Source: Candidatus Kuenenia stuttgartensis
GTDB taxonomy: Bacteria > Planctomycetota > Planctomycetia > Isosphaerales > Isosphaeraceae
Length of the DNA stretch: 9,717 nucleotides
Assembly: GCA_945872325.1 (NCBI GenBank)
Contig: CAMBZY010000075.1
Coordinates: forward strand, 1-9,717
Reading direction: 5' to 3'
In this document: positions 1 to 7,257 of the stretch, one piece after another
Position numbering within the stretch: the stretch's first letter is position 1
How the letters are laid out: the number at the start of each line of letters is the position of its first letter
Program-made: the position numbers and the translations under genes
Notes under the pieces: generated by a model
Database searches by the model: none
The model's input: the letters and a program-made list of their open reading frames with translations, nothing else
What the model was told of the DNA's origin: nothing

Positions 1-365
1 AAAACAGCCTGAATGCGACGATCGCCAGACAGACCTGCGATGGATGTCTTCATGACCTCAAACTGGCCGGTTTCCACTGCAATATCGTATAAGAAAACGG
101 CCCCTGCAATGAGCCAGATGATCCGAAAAAGCGAAAACACCGCGCCCACTGCCGTAGCCCTGGCCGCCAGCTCTAAAGGCATTTGGAATATAGTGGTTGC
201 AACAATTGCCGCAGTGATCAAACCAGCCCAGGCTGATTGCCACGCATTGGCTTTACCAGTGATCAAAAGACCGAGCAGCACAACAAGCGGTAGTGCTGCG
301 ATGGCGGTCGATATCACCCAATAGCCGGTGGGATCGTATTGCTGGATCCAAATCGGATTAGTCAT
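1..365 (-). CDS. lctP: L-lactate permease, N-terminal part (gene runs off the left edge)
   Basis: The visible 121 residues match the start of the LctP/LldP lactate permease family, integral inner-membrane carriers that take up L-lactate (and glycolate in some members) with protons. After a short polar N-terminus with the family-typical QYDPTG (residues 9-14) come hydrophobic segments at about 16-36, 43-61 and 72-94. These are followed by the diagnostic stretch around residues 90-121, including FLYDIAVETGQFEVMK and GLSGDRRIQAV. Family members are about 500-600 residues, so roughly a fifth is present and the 3' end lies outside the window. The ATG at 363-365 is chosen because an in-frame TAA sits only two codons upstream. 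I see no clear Shine-Dalgarno. It follows nagB by 48 nt on the same strand with no terminator between, so co-transcription is likely. Family assignment is from remembered motifs, not a search. The substrate within the family is inferred. Confidence 0.85.
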   Translation of the reverse strand, partial: MTNPIWIQQYDPTGYWVISTAIAALPLVVLLGLLITGKANAWQSAWAGLITAAIVATTIFQMPLELAARATAVGAVFSLFRIIWLIAGAVFLYDIAVETGQFEVMKTSIAGLSGDRRIQAV

Positions 366-413
366 ATGAGTTTAACGCCCAACTGATTTGGGATTAGAGG
401 TTTATGCGTCATT

Positions 414-1211
414 TTAGACTTTCAGGCCTGCGGCTGCCGCTTCATCTAGAATCCATACGACGCGATCGGCAACCGTTTGCAACAACGACGCTGGAACATT
501 CGATCCAGGAACACCTTGCAACGATGCTGCAACGGCTTCGGCCTTATTTTTTCCGAACGCCAGGATCAGAATCTGGCGAGCTTTGAGAATTTGCCGGGTT
601 CCGACCGTCAGTGCATGCGTTGGAACCTTGTCGACAACTCCAAACGCAGGGCCGGCGTCTGTACGCGTCACAGGATGAAGCTCAATTAACCGCGTAGGGA
701 GGTCAACGGCTTCAGCCAAGTCAGCCTCAAACGGCTCATTAAACCCGATATGGCCATTCCGCCCAATTCCAAGCAATTGCAAATCAAGGCCGCCCGCCTC
801 TTCAATCCACCTGTCAAACTGGTTTGCGTGTTCTGTAGAAGCCGATGCCGGGACTGTTCCATCAAGCACATGAGTCTGGTTTGCGGGAATATCGACATGC
901 TGAAACAAGTGATGATTCATAAACCAGCGATAACTTTGATCGTTCAAAGGACTGATCGGATAGTATTCATCGAGGTTGTAAGTCGAGACTGAACTGAATG
1001 ATAGGTGACCTGCCTGATACTGTCTGACCAACTCCTGATAAACCGGAATCGGTGTAGAGCCTGTGGCTAGACCAAGAATCGGGTGGTTCTTCGACTTCAT
1101 GACCCCCGCAATTCGCTCAGCGGCTGCGATGCAGGCATCCCCGGAATTTTGATAAACAATGACTTCAGCAGCGGATTTCATAGCAAGTTGGCGAGGGGAG
1201 TCGGTCGGCAT
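414..1211 (-). CDS. nagB: Glucosamine-6-phosphate deaminase
   Basis: Cytosolic enzyme that converts glucosamine 6-phosphate to fructose 6-phosphate plus ammonia, the step linking amino-sugar breakdown to glycolysis. The 265 residues match the family length (E. coli NagB has 266). Visible signatures are the phosphate-binding loop GLATGSTP (47-54), YNLDEYYP (78-84) with the proton-acceptor Asp81, and the active-site block GIGRNGHIGFNEP (148-160) with His154 and Glu159. TRTDAG (182-187), ALTVGTRQIL (200-209) and PASLLQ (240-245) follow. At the first position of the E. coli Asp-His-Glu set this protein has Asn152; from memory Asn is common there in Bacillus-type NagB proteins, so I do not read it as inactivating. 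The ATG at 1211 is kept because an AGG lies about 11 nt upstream. A second ATG at 1181 (Met11) would also give a normal N-terminus and cannot be excluded. The gene is probably first in an operon with the downstream lactate permease. Confidence 0.95.
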   Translation of the reverse strand: MPTDSPRQLAMKSAAEVIVYQNSGDACIAAAERIAGVMKSKNHPILGLATGSTPIPVYQELVRQYQAGHLSFSSVSTYNLDEYYPISPLNDQSYRWFMNHHLFQHVDIPANQTHVLDGTVPASASTEHANQFDRWIEEAGGLDLQLLGIGRNGHIGFNEPFEADLAEAVDLPTRLIELHPVTRTDAGPAFGVVDKVPTHALTVGTRQILKARQILILAFGKNKAEAVAASLQGVPGSNVPASLLQTVADRVVWILDEAAAAGLKV

Positions 1212-1359
1212 AGTGGATCTGACCTGATGAAATTCGTGTGAGCGGGCTTTGGAGCAGGGCTTTATAAACTAATCGAAATTCATCTCACGCGAAAGTGATT
1301 GATCAAAAATGATTGATATCAGACCACATCTTGAGCGACGGGCACGATTGTATCCAAAT

Positions 1360-1387
1360 GAAGCGACAGCATCAAAACTGTCGCTTC
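1360..1387 (-). terminator. Hairpin just downstream of the esterase gene
   Basis: GAAGCGACAG (1360-1369) and CTGTCGCTTC (1378-1387) form a perfect 10-bp stem around an 8-nt loop, beginning 18 nt beyond the esterase stop codon. Read on the minus strand the stem is followed by ATTTGG rather than a clean U-run. It is therefore either a weak intrinsic terminator or a 3'-end stabilising hairpin. Its position between the esterase and nagB, both on the minus strand, suggests it separates the two transcripts. Confidence 0.5.
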
Positions 1388-1405
1388 CAATGGCTTTAAG
1401 TCTGC

Positions 1406-2647
1406 TTACTTTTTGGGTTCAGCCGATGTCTCTCGCCAGAGCCACTTGAGCGAATCAGGCAGAATGGCTCGGCCATGCAAGTTTGAGTGGAATCCTTCAC
1501 CCATCACAAATTGATAGTCGTATCCTGAGTATCGCAAAGCCTTTGCCATCTGCTGATTGGCGAGTGGCCAATTGCCGTTGGCGTTGTCGAGGTCGTTCGA
1601 CCCATCCTGCAAAAAGACCCGAATTGGCTTGATCGGAGTCTTACGAATCAACGCAGGATAATTGTGGCCACCTTCACGCATCGTCTTGCCGTGAGCGATG
1701 TTCGTGAAACTGCCCACCCAGGACAACACTTTCGAGAACTGGTCAGGCCGCTCCCATGCGACTGTAAACGCACAAATTCCGCCAGAACTGATCCCGGCAA
1801 TGGCCCGTCCGGCAGCATCGTGCCGAAGCTTCCACTGCTTCTCGGTTTCTGGCAGAATTTCTTCCAGCAGGAATCGGGCATACTGGTCCGAAAGTGTATC
1901 ATATTCAAAACTTCGGTTCGATTTTCCACTATCCAGTTTACCAGGCTCGATAAAAATCCCAATCGTGACAGGCATCTCTTTAGCAGCAATCAGGTTATCG
2001 AATACAGTCGGGACAAAGTCCTTATAGCCTTGACCATCCTGAAACACCATCACGCAGGCCGCTTCTTTGGCATCATATTGAGCTGGCACATACACCCACC
2101 ATTTACGACTCGTATTTTCAAAGACCTTTGAGCGAAAAACGCCCATCTCTTTCACAACACCCTTGGGTTTGGATGCGTCCGGAAGGTTTTCCTGGTGTTC
2201 CAGATAAACTTCCAGAGTGCCTGATGAAAGTTGCTCATCGCCAATCCGATACGCCCAATTCCATGCTGAACTCGGCTTCAGGCCGACAGATGCGACATAC
2301 AGATTCGTCTCGCCAATGCGGGTCAGAGGTAAGGTGAGATCCCGAAAAGTGTCGACCACCACAGGCGCAGCAACCGGCTTTTCCACTTCGATCGCAACGG
2401 CGACATTGATCCCTTCCACCTTCGGTCTGACGCCCTTCTTCAGGTCCTTATTTCCAAACCACTTACGAACCTCTTCTGCGAGTTTTACAGCCGCATCACC
2501 CGTGGGTTTTGCGTGCAGTCGATCCGCCAACGCAGCATGATCAAACGGGACAGACTCCTGTGCTTTGATCGGTAAACCAGCAAAAACAAGAACGCTCATC
2601 ACCGCTGATATCAAAAACTGGCGACTATTGGAAACGAAAATCTGCAT
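1406..2647 (-). CDS. Secreted putative esterase (CE1 / enterochelin-esterase-like alpha/beta hydrolase)
   Basis: The 413-residue protein starts with a signal peptide: hydrophobic core at about 11-25 and a probable cleavage after Ala29 (PIKA-QE), so it acts outside the cytoplasm. Residues about 75-155 look like a beta-rich N-terminal domain of the E-set kind often placed before these hydrolases. Residues about 165-405 form a putative-esterase (PF00756-type) alpha/beta hydrolase. The nucleophile elbow is GISSG (285-289) with Ser287. LQDGSNDLDN (346-355) carries the likely acid residue and GEGFH (383-387) gives His387. Relatives include feruloyl/acetyl-xylan esterases and siderophore esterases; the substrate cannot be read from the sequence. 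The ATG at 2647 is preferred to upstream in-frame ATGs such as 2722 because it has AGGGAGAG 8-15 nt upstream and puts the signal peptide at the N-terminus. It is divergent from the sulfatase-like gene and followed by a hairpin. Confidence 0.85.
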   Translation of the reverse strand: MQIFVSNSRQFLISAVMSVLVFAGLPIKAQESVPFDHAALADRLHAKPTGDAAVKLAEEVRKWFGNKDLKKGVRPKVEGINVAVAIEVEKPVAAPVVVDTFRDLTLPLTRIGETNLYVASVGLKPSSAWNWAYRIGDEQLSSGTLEVYLEHQENLPDASKPKGVVKEMGVFRSKVFENTSRKWWVYVPAQYDAKEAACVMVFQDGQGYKDFVPTVFDNLIAAKEMPVTIGIFIEPGKLDSGKSNRSFEYDTLSDQYARFLLEEILPETEKQWKLRHDAAGRAIAGISSGGICAFTVAWERPDQFSKVLSWVGSFTNIAHGKTMREGGHNYPALIRKTPIKPIRVFLQDGSNDLDNANGNWPLANQQMAKALRYSGYDYQFVMGEGFHSNLHGRAILPDSLKWLWRETSAEPKK

Positions 2648-2834
2648 GTTAGATGCTCTCCCTATTGGTTGACGACTCACTGTACTATCAATCCCCTTGA
2701 GGAATTTCCAACTCCTCTGCAACTAAAATCGATTATAGTGAATTTAATGTTTGAGTCATCCGCAGTTTCGGATAACCCAACCAGCCGATTCAACAGTTCG
2801 ATTCAAAGCCGCTCCCAAAAACACGGAAATCTCT
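2648..2834. promoter_or_regulatory. Divergent promoter region between esterase and sulfatase-like genes
   Basis: This 187-nt gap separates two divergent starts. On the minus strand a perfect TATAAT occupies 2732-2737. On the plus strand a TATAGT occupies 2734-2739, so the two candidate -10 boxes overlap on opposite strands. Neither has a good TTGACA-like box at 16-18 nt. If both are real, the leaders would be roughly 80-90 nt for each gene, and the two promoters would compete or be controlled together. This is pattern matching only. Confidence 0.3.
2656..2663 (-). promoter_or_regulatory. Ribosome binding site that decides the esterase start
   Basis: AGGGAGAG on the minus strand, with the GGGAG core about 10 nt before the ATG at 2645-2647. 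It supports starting the esterase here, directly before its signal peptide, rather than 25 codons upstream. Confidence 0.5.
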
Positions 2835-4301
2835 ATGCCCAATGTGATTGTCATTTGTGCCAATGGTCTCCAGACAGCCTATCTTGGCACATACGGCAAC
2901 CCGTGGATCCATACCCCCAACATTGATCGAATGGCCGCACGAAGCGTCGTGTTCGACTGGCACTTTCCAGACAATCTCACCACCCTTCCAGCCCGCAGGT
3001 CATGGTGGTCCGGCCAGTACACAATTCACGACCCACTCAAGAGTTGGGGCCCTCTTGAAAATGCTCAGGAACTCGAACTGCTCTCCCTGTTGAAAACGGC
3101 CAAGGTTCGCACAACACTTATCAGCGACTGCCCTTACGTCAACGACCCTTCGATGGGCTTTGCACGGGCCTGGTCCGAACGTATCCTCGTTCGTGGTTCA
3201 GGTTACGACGCATGGTGTGACCCTCTCGAAGTGAAAGTCGACTGTAGAAAAAAAGGATCTGAACTGCCTTTGCCTCCGGAAACGGATCCAAATTACGAGA
3301 CCTGGAGAGAGCGCTGGGACGACCTCCTGCGTAATCGGAAGCAAACCGGCAGGCTTCTCGATGAACGGCAGACAGGGGTTGCGCAAGTCGTTACCAAAGC
3401 TGAGGATTGGCTCAGTAAGCAAACTCCGGATTCCACGCCTTATTTGCTTTGGCTTGACATTTTCTGCCCGCACGGACCTTGGGATCTTCCGGAAGTCTAT
3501 CGCGACTATTATGCCGCTGACCGGGCCGACCACTTCGAGATCCACGAAACTGGCGACCTTGTGCCCACTAAGCCATCTGACACCAAAAAGATACGCTCGC
3601 TCATCGACGTCCCCGGTGGATGGGTAGGGGACATTATCACCGACGACGAACTGATCCGGCTTCGCAAAACTTACGCCGGTGCCGTCACCATGCTCGATAC
3701 CTGGGTTGGCCACTTGATGAACTATCTGGAGGACACCGGACTCTGGGATGACACCATCATTGCCTTCACCTCAGATCAAGGCGAACCCCTTGGTGAGCAT
3801 GGGTTTGTGAGAAGACCCGTGGCGAATGTCCACGAAGAACTGGCCCATACCCCGTTGATCGTGAGATGGCCTGATCTGAAGGAAACGGGTCAAAGGATCG
3901 GCTCACTGATTCAGTCCATAGATTTGTCATCAACCATCCTCAATTCTTTTAACTTAGAAACTCCGAAACACTGGCATGGAAAAGATTTAAAGCCTCTGAT
4001 TATCGACCAGGAGACTCCTTGGCGCGAGATGGTCATCACCGGGATGGATAACGATATCTATGCCATCAGGACCCACGAGTGGCTGTTGATTCAGCACGCT
4101 GAAGCCGACCCGGATGAGAGCGATCCCAAAGAAGAGCCTGACGACATCTTAGACACCGAACTTGACAAGCCGGAACTCTATATCAAGCCAGAAGATCGGT
4201 GGGAACGTCACGATGTTGCGTCAATGAATGAAGATGTCGTAGAAGAACTATCCGCCCAGTTAAATCAGATCCTTGAAAAACTCGCGGAAGCCGCGGATTA
4301 A
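2835..4301 (+). CDS. Sulfatase-superfamily protein with altered active site, cytoplasmic
   Basis: A 488-residue protein with the alkaline-phosphatase/sulfatase fold (PF00884-like). The recognisable order is a first strand PNVIVICANG (2-11), YLGTYGNPWIHTPNIDRMA (16-34), the active-site loop TTLPARRS (49-56), CPHGPWDLP (211-219), the metal-side motif FTSDQGEPLGEHG (311-323) and HTPLIVRWP (338-346). In classical sulfatases the loop is C/S-X-P-X-R, with Cys or Ser oxidised to formylglycine. Here that position is Thr50, followed by Leu, Pro52, Ala and Arg54. The usual Asp-Asp after the first strand is Ala9-Asn10; Asp314 is kept and followed by Gln315. So it is not a standard formylglycine sulfatase. 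It may be a pseudoenzyme or a phosphoryl-transfer relative, since LtaS and EptA/MCR-type members use Thr. There is no signal peptide or membrane segment. The ATG at 2835 (GGA 7 nt upstream) is preferred over a TTG at 2751. The C-terminal part (422-445) is acidic. Confidence 0.85.
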   Translation: MPNVIVICANGLQTAYLGTYGNPWIHTPNIDRMAARSVVFDWHFPDNLTTLPARRSWWSGQYTIHDPLKSWGPLENAQELELLSLLKTAKVRTTLISDCPYVNDPSMGFARAWSERILVRGSGYDAWCDPLEVKVDCRKKGSELPLPPETDPNYETWRERWDDLLRNRKQTGRLLDERQTGVAQVVTKAEDWLSKQTPDSTPYLLWLDIFCPHGPWDLPEVYRDYYAADRADHFEIHETGDLVPTKPSDTKKIRSLIDVPGGWVGDIITDDELIRLRKTYAGAVTMLDTWVGHLMNYLEDTGLWDDTIIAFTSDQGEPLGEHGFVRRPVANVHEELAHTPLIVRWPDLKETGQRIGSLIQSIDLSSTILNSFNLETPKHWHGKDLKPLIIDQETPWREMVITGMDNDIYAIRTHEWLLIQHAEADPDESDPKEEPDDILDTELDKPELYIKPEDRWERHDVASMNEDVVEELSAQLNQILEKLAEAAD

Positions 4302-4322
4302 ACCCCTGAGAGCTTCAGGCCA

Positions 4323-4346
4323 ATGGGCCTATCTCGTCAGGCCCAT
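4323..4346. repeat. Hairpin between convergent genes, overlapping a stop codon
   Basis: ATGGGCCT (4323-4330) and AGGCCCAT (4339-4346) make a perfect 8-bp GC-rich stem with an 8-nt loop. It starts 21 nt after the sulfatase-like stop and covers the TAG (4329-4331) of the convergent gene. There is no T-run on either side, so it is not a standard intrinsic terminator. It may still mark the shared 3' boundary of the two genes. Confidence 0.4.
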
Positions 4347-6899
4347 CTGGCCACCCGACCATGTTTGTCGCTTGGGGGGAACCACTTCGTCCTGCTCAGT
4401 CCATATCGATCGCAAACCCTTGCCAGCACGTGACCACCAACCTTGTGCCGAAGGACTTGCAGACGCTTTGACTGGAGACTCTGATGGAACTCCCAACGTC
4501 GATTTATTGGCCAGAGGAGCGGCTGTCATTGAGGTTTGTTGAACCGTAACGTCCCTGAGGGGAGGAGGTTGCATGCCCACTAAGTAAGGTCGTGGTTTAA
4601 GTTGGTCTGAGACACTTGAAACCGCGACTTTAGGCGACTCCAATGGACGCCCAACCAGCTCAATCGCGGGCACCTTATGATTCGCCCAAGGGTTCGCTGA
4701 CTGAGTTCTGGCCGCAGTGTAAGACGCTGGAAACTGGATCGGTGGCAAGCTCGCAATTTGACTTGAATTCGCTACTGGATTCGATTGCGACCGACGACCC
4801 AAATTGTCATTAACTGGCTGCCCTTGAACGACTTCTGAATGAGACTCAGCATCAGGAACAGGCCCGGCTAATGGCCGCCGACTTGCCCCCTCAGACTGCT
4901 GAAACATCCTCAAATTCGCGACTGAACGAGTGTCCACAGCCTTTGTCGATCCCTTTTGACGCCAGTCAAAGAGTCCACCTGCTGCTGAACGAAGTGATTT
5001 CAGGCCTGAATCTTGATTCGCCTGACCTTCATTTTCAGCGACTAAAGATCGACGACGGAACGGATTAAGTGCATTCACCCTCTCCCCAATCAGCCCAGAC
5101 CATTTTTGAGAGCCACTTTGAGGAGCCATCGCTGAATCATCCTGCCCTGCTTCCGGCTCTTCAAGAAGTGGCTTGAGCACAGGCACCGCCTCTTCCGTGA
5201 TTGCAGGAGCGGCGGGAATGACTTCATTTACAACAGGTCCCGCTGATGGTTCAACTGGCTTGACCGACTCGTCCGGGCCAACTTTTTCTGTCACAGTAGA
5301 CTTGATTTCCACTGGCTTTGCATCTACCAGTTTCGCAGGTTCAACAACCGGGGCCGATGAACGTTCGACGCCCTTGTCCGATGGAGAATTTAAAACTGGC
5401 GTCGATTCAGGTGTAGCGACTGGATTCGATGAAACTTCAGGTAACCCAGGAATTTGCAACTCTGGTGCAGGAGTCGGCGGAGGTAGTTCAGCAGATTCAC
5501 CAACAGACTTCGCAGATTCCTCTAAAGTCTCCTTGATCAGAGATTTCGTCTCGGTTTTTGGTAAATTTTCGAGCTTCGTTTCCATTGATTTAATAACGAC
5601 TGGTGGCTGGATTGGAACAATTTGAGGCATCGGTTCTGCTGGGGTCGCCTCTAGTATCGGCTTCGGATCAGCCAATGCGACTCTCTCAACTGGACTTTCT
5701 GCGATTAAAGGTAAAGCCTCAGGAGCTTCCGGCTTCTCAACAACCTGAGTTGGCAAAGCCGGTATCTCAAGCGCAATCCGTGGGCTTTCTGGAACGGTCA
5801 ATGGAGCATTCTCAAGCTCTTTGATCGCGGCCTCTTCGATGGTTTTCGCCTGACCCGGTTTCACAGGCTTTTCCACTTTCGCCACCAACTCTTCCGCCGG
5901 TCCTGCTGGAGCCGGTTCATGAACTGGCAATTTTAGCTCGGTCTGAACCGGCTTCGGAATCGCTGTGACCGTCGGTATCACTGGAATCTCAGGCACTGCT
6001 GGCAGTGGTGTCGGTACCGGCGCAACTTCCAGCACTGCTGGCAATTGAGAAACATCAGGCTTCGGTTCAGCTGTGACAGGTTTAACCACAGGCGGCTTCG
6101 CCAGTTTCTCCACCGGTACTACAGCTGGTTGTGTCGGTGAAGGAGTTGAAGGTGCCACGACCGGGGTCGGAGAAGATGCTTTATCCACCTGATCGGGATT
6201 CGTCTTAGCCGTTTCACCTGCGTTAGTTACCACGACAGGATCCGTCTGGGGCTTCACAGGCTTGGGCTGAGGAATTTCGGTTGCGATTAGGGGCTTCTGC
6301 GGCGTCTCTTCCTTCTTCACTTCAGTGATTTTCGAAACTGGTGCCTGCTGAGGCTGGCCTGGATTCGATGCGGCCGCCAGTGCGGCAACCGCTGAAATCG
6401 CTCCAGCAGAGTTCTGGGAAAGAGTTGCCCAGCTGGACTTATCAATCACTGGCTCTACTTTATCGGTAGAGACTTTCGCTACATCATCCTTAGCTATAGT
6501 AACTTCTGTCACCTCGACCAGCTTATCGGAGTTCGCCGATGGAGCTTTTTCGGGCTGTTCGACTGGATCTTGATTCTGAGCCGTTATGGTTTCAGGCTGA
6601 CCAATCTGAACCTTTATTGGTCGATCGTCTCTTTGAGCGAGATTGGGGAAGAGTTGCGTGAAACGAGATTTCACATGATCGTCAGAAGGCTTTTCAGGCC
6701 ATTGATTTGGATCATTTACGACAGCCACACGACCGGTGTTTGATGTCTGCCCTGAAGCCTTAACCAATAACGAGGACTGGGCAGAGGCAAACGGATGTTT
6801 CTCAGACGATTGATGTTGCTGATGTACGCAACCGACCGAAGTCAGGCATACGAGACCAGCCAAGCGCATCCGAACTTTTATGGATTGATCCAGTCGCAT
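4329..6899 (-). CDS. Very long proline-rich protein, probable lipoprotein, unknown function
   Basis: I do not recognise a family for this 856-residue protein. The N-terminus has a basic region (RLDQSIKVRMR), a short hydrophobic stretch LAGLVCLTSVG and Cys24, which resembles a lipoprotein signal, although Ser at -3 is not the preferred Leu. Residues about 180-590 are low-complexity and rich in Pro, Val, Glu, Lys and Ala, with many KPV, EKP and PVV runs resembling TonB-type spacers. A short duplication is visible: LPAVLEVAPVPTP (286-298) followed by LPAVPEIPVIPTV (299-311). Residues about 597-856 are more complex, with aromatic/basic patches at KWSGLIGERVNALNPF (599-614), GLFDWRQKG (642-650) and GWWSRAGKGLRSIW (820-833). 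No catalytic motif is seen. If exported, it could be an extended envelope protein. The ATG at 6899 has GAAGGAG 5 nt upstream. It is monocistronic as far as the window shows, convergent with the sulfatase-like gene. One long uninterrupted frame with a good ribosome site makes it very likely a real gene. Confidence 0.8.
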   Translation of the reverse strand: MRLDQSIKVRMRLAGLVCLTSVGCVHQQHQSSEKHPFASAQSSLLVKASGQTSNTGRVAVVNDPNQWPEKPSDDHVKSRFTQLFPNLAQRDDRPIKVQIGQPETITAQNQDPVEQPEKAPSANSDKLVEVTEVTIAKDDVAKVSTDKVEPVIDKSSWATLSQNSAGAISAVAALAAASNPGQPQQAPVSKITEVKKEETPQKPLIATEIPQPKPVKPQTDPVVVTNAGETAKTNPDQVDKASSPTPVVAPSTPSPTQPAVVPVEKLAKPPVVKPVTAEPKPDVSQLPAVLEVAPVPTPLPAVPEIPVIPTVTAIPKPVQTELKLPVHEPAPAGPAEELVAKVEKPVKPGQAKTIEEAAIKELENAPLTVPESPRIALEIPALPTQVVEKPEAPEALPLIAESPVERVALADPKPILEATPAEPMPQIVPIQPPVVIKSMETKLENLPKTETKSLIKETLEESAKSVGESAELPPPTPAPELQIPGLPEVSSNPVATPESTPVLNSPSDKGVERSSAPVVEPAKLVDAKPVEIKSTVTEKVGPDESVKPVEPSAGPVVNEVIPAAPAITEEAVPVLKPLLEEPEAGQDDSAMAPQSGSQKWSGLIGERVNALNPFRRRSLVAENEGQANQDSGLKSLRSAAGGLFDWRQKGSTKAVDTRSVANLRMFQQSEGASRRPLAGPVPDAESHSEVVQGQPVNDNLGRRSQSNPVANSSQIASLPPIQFPASYTAARTQSANPWANHKVPAIELVGRPLESPKVAVSSVSDQLKPRPYLVGMQPPPLRDVTVQQTSMTAAPLANKSTLGVPSESPVKASASPSAQGWWSRAGKGLRSIWTEQDEVVPPKRQTWSGGQMGLTR

Positions 6900-7257
6900 G
6901 GCGACTCCTTCGCCTCAGTCACATACCTCACGCGTCGGCAATTACATAACCAAAACGCGCGAAATCCTTCATATTCGATATCGTCATTCCAATCATCCCA
7001 ATCCAGAAAATCCGACCGGATCCGATCATTCATAAAAATCTTCAAAGGAAACGCGAACTTTTAACGAATATAGGTTCCTAATCGATTCCGGTCGATTCGA
7101 TTCGGTCAAGTTTTGTTTGACCCCCCAGACTCTATCTCACATACTATATGTGCGAGGGCGATGTGTGACACGACTAGCAACTTTTGTCCCGATTTTCTGC
7201 CGTTCGACTATCCAGCTTTCTTAGCTGTAAACATCGTGAACTACAACATTTGGGTGT
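6900..7257. other. 358-nt divergent intergenic region
   Basis: No ORF or structured RNA that I can recognise lies here. At 6905-6911 the minus strand reads GAAGGAG, the ribosome site of the proline-rich protein. Around 7013-7103 there are short repeats: CGACCGGA (7013-7020) is inverted at TCCGGTCG (7087-7094), and CGATTC occurs at 7083 and 7093 with a further GATTC at 7099. A promoter-like element for the deacetylase gene lies at 7117-7145 (separate entry). The rest is unstructured to my reading, and no convincing promoter for the minus-strand gene was found. Confidence 0.5.
7104..7152 (+). promoter_or_regulatory. Candidate promoter with two inverted repeats, upstream of the PIG-L deacetylase gene
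   Basis: TTGACC (7117-7122) is a good -35 box and CATACT (7140-7145) a weaker -10 box at 17-nt spacing, about 110 nt before the deacetylase start. The -35 is one arm of GGTCAA-N7-TTGACC (7104-7122). The -10 lies in CACATA-CTA-TATGTG (7138-7152). Either dyad could be a protein binding site over the promoter. Boxes and dyads are seen directly; the regulatory role is inference. Confidence 0.35.

Noticed and set aside
13..324. Plus-strand open frame of 103 codons at the left edge
   Set aside because: It is antisense to the lactate permease, whose minus-strand frame has clear family motifs and hydrophobic segments.
414..1211. NagB as an inactive variant because Asn replaces the E. coli Asp in the GIGRNGHIGFNEP block
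   Set aside because: From memory, Asn at this position is normal in a large NagB subgroup, and all other active-site residues are present.
1300..1320. Direct repeat TGATTGAT in the nagB upstream region as an operator
   Set aside because: Two 8-mers in AT-rich sequence are too weak, and no promoter boxes align with them convincingly.
1664..2131. Plus-strand open frame of 155 codons inside the esterase gene
   Set aside because: Antisense shadow. The esterase frame carries a signal peptide and catalytic motifs, and this one shows no recognisable feature.
2751..2834. TTG start adding 28 residues to the sulfatase-like protein
   Set aside because: The extension resembles no sulfatase N-terminus and would start next to the candidate -10 boxes. 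The ATG at 2835 begins right at the first conserved strand.
5173..5625. Plus-strand open frame of 150 codons rich in Ser, Thr and Gly
   Set aside because: It is the complement of the low-complexity part of the proline-rich protein; its composition follows from that.
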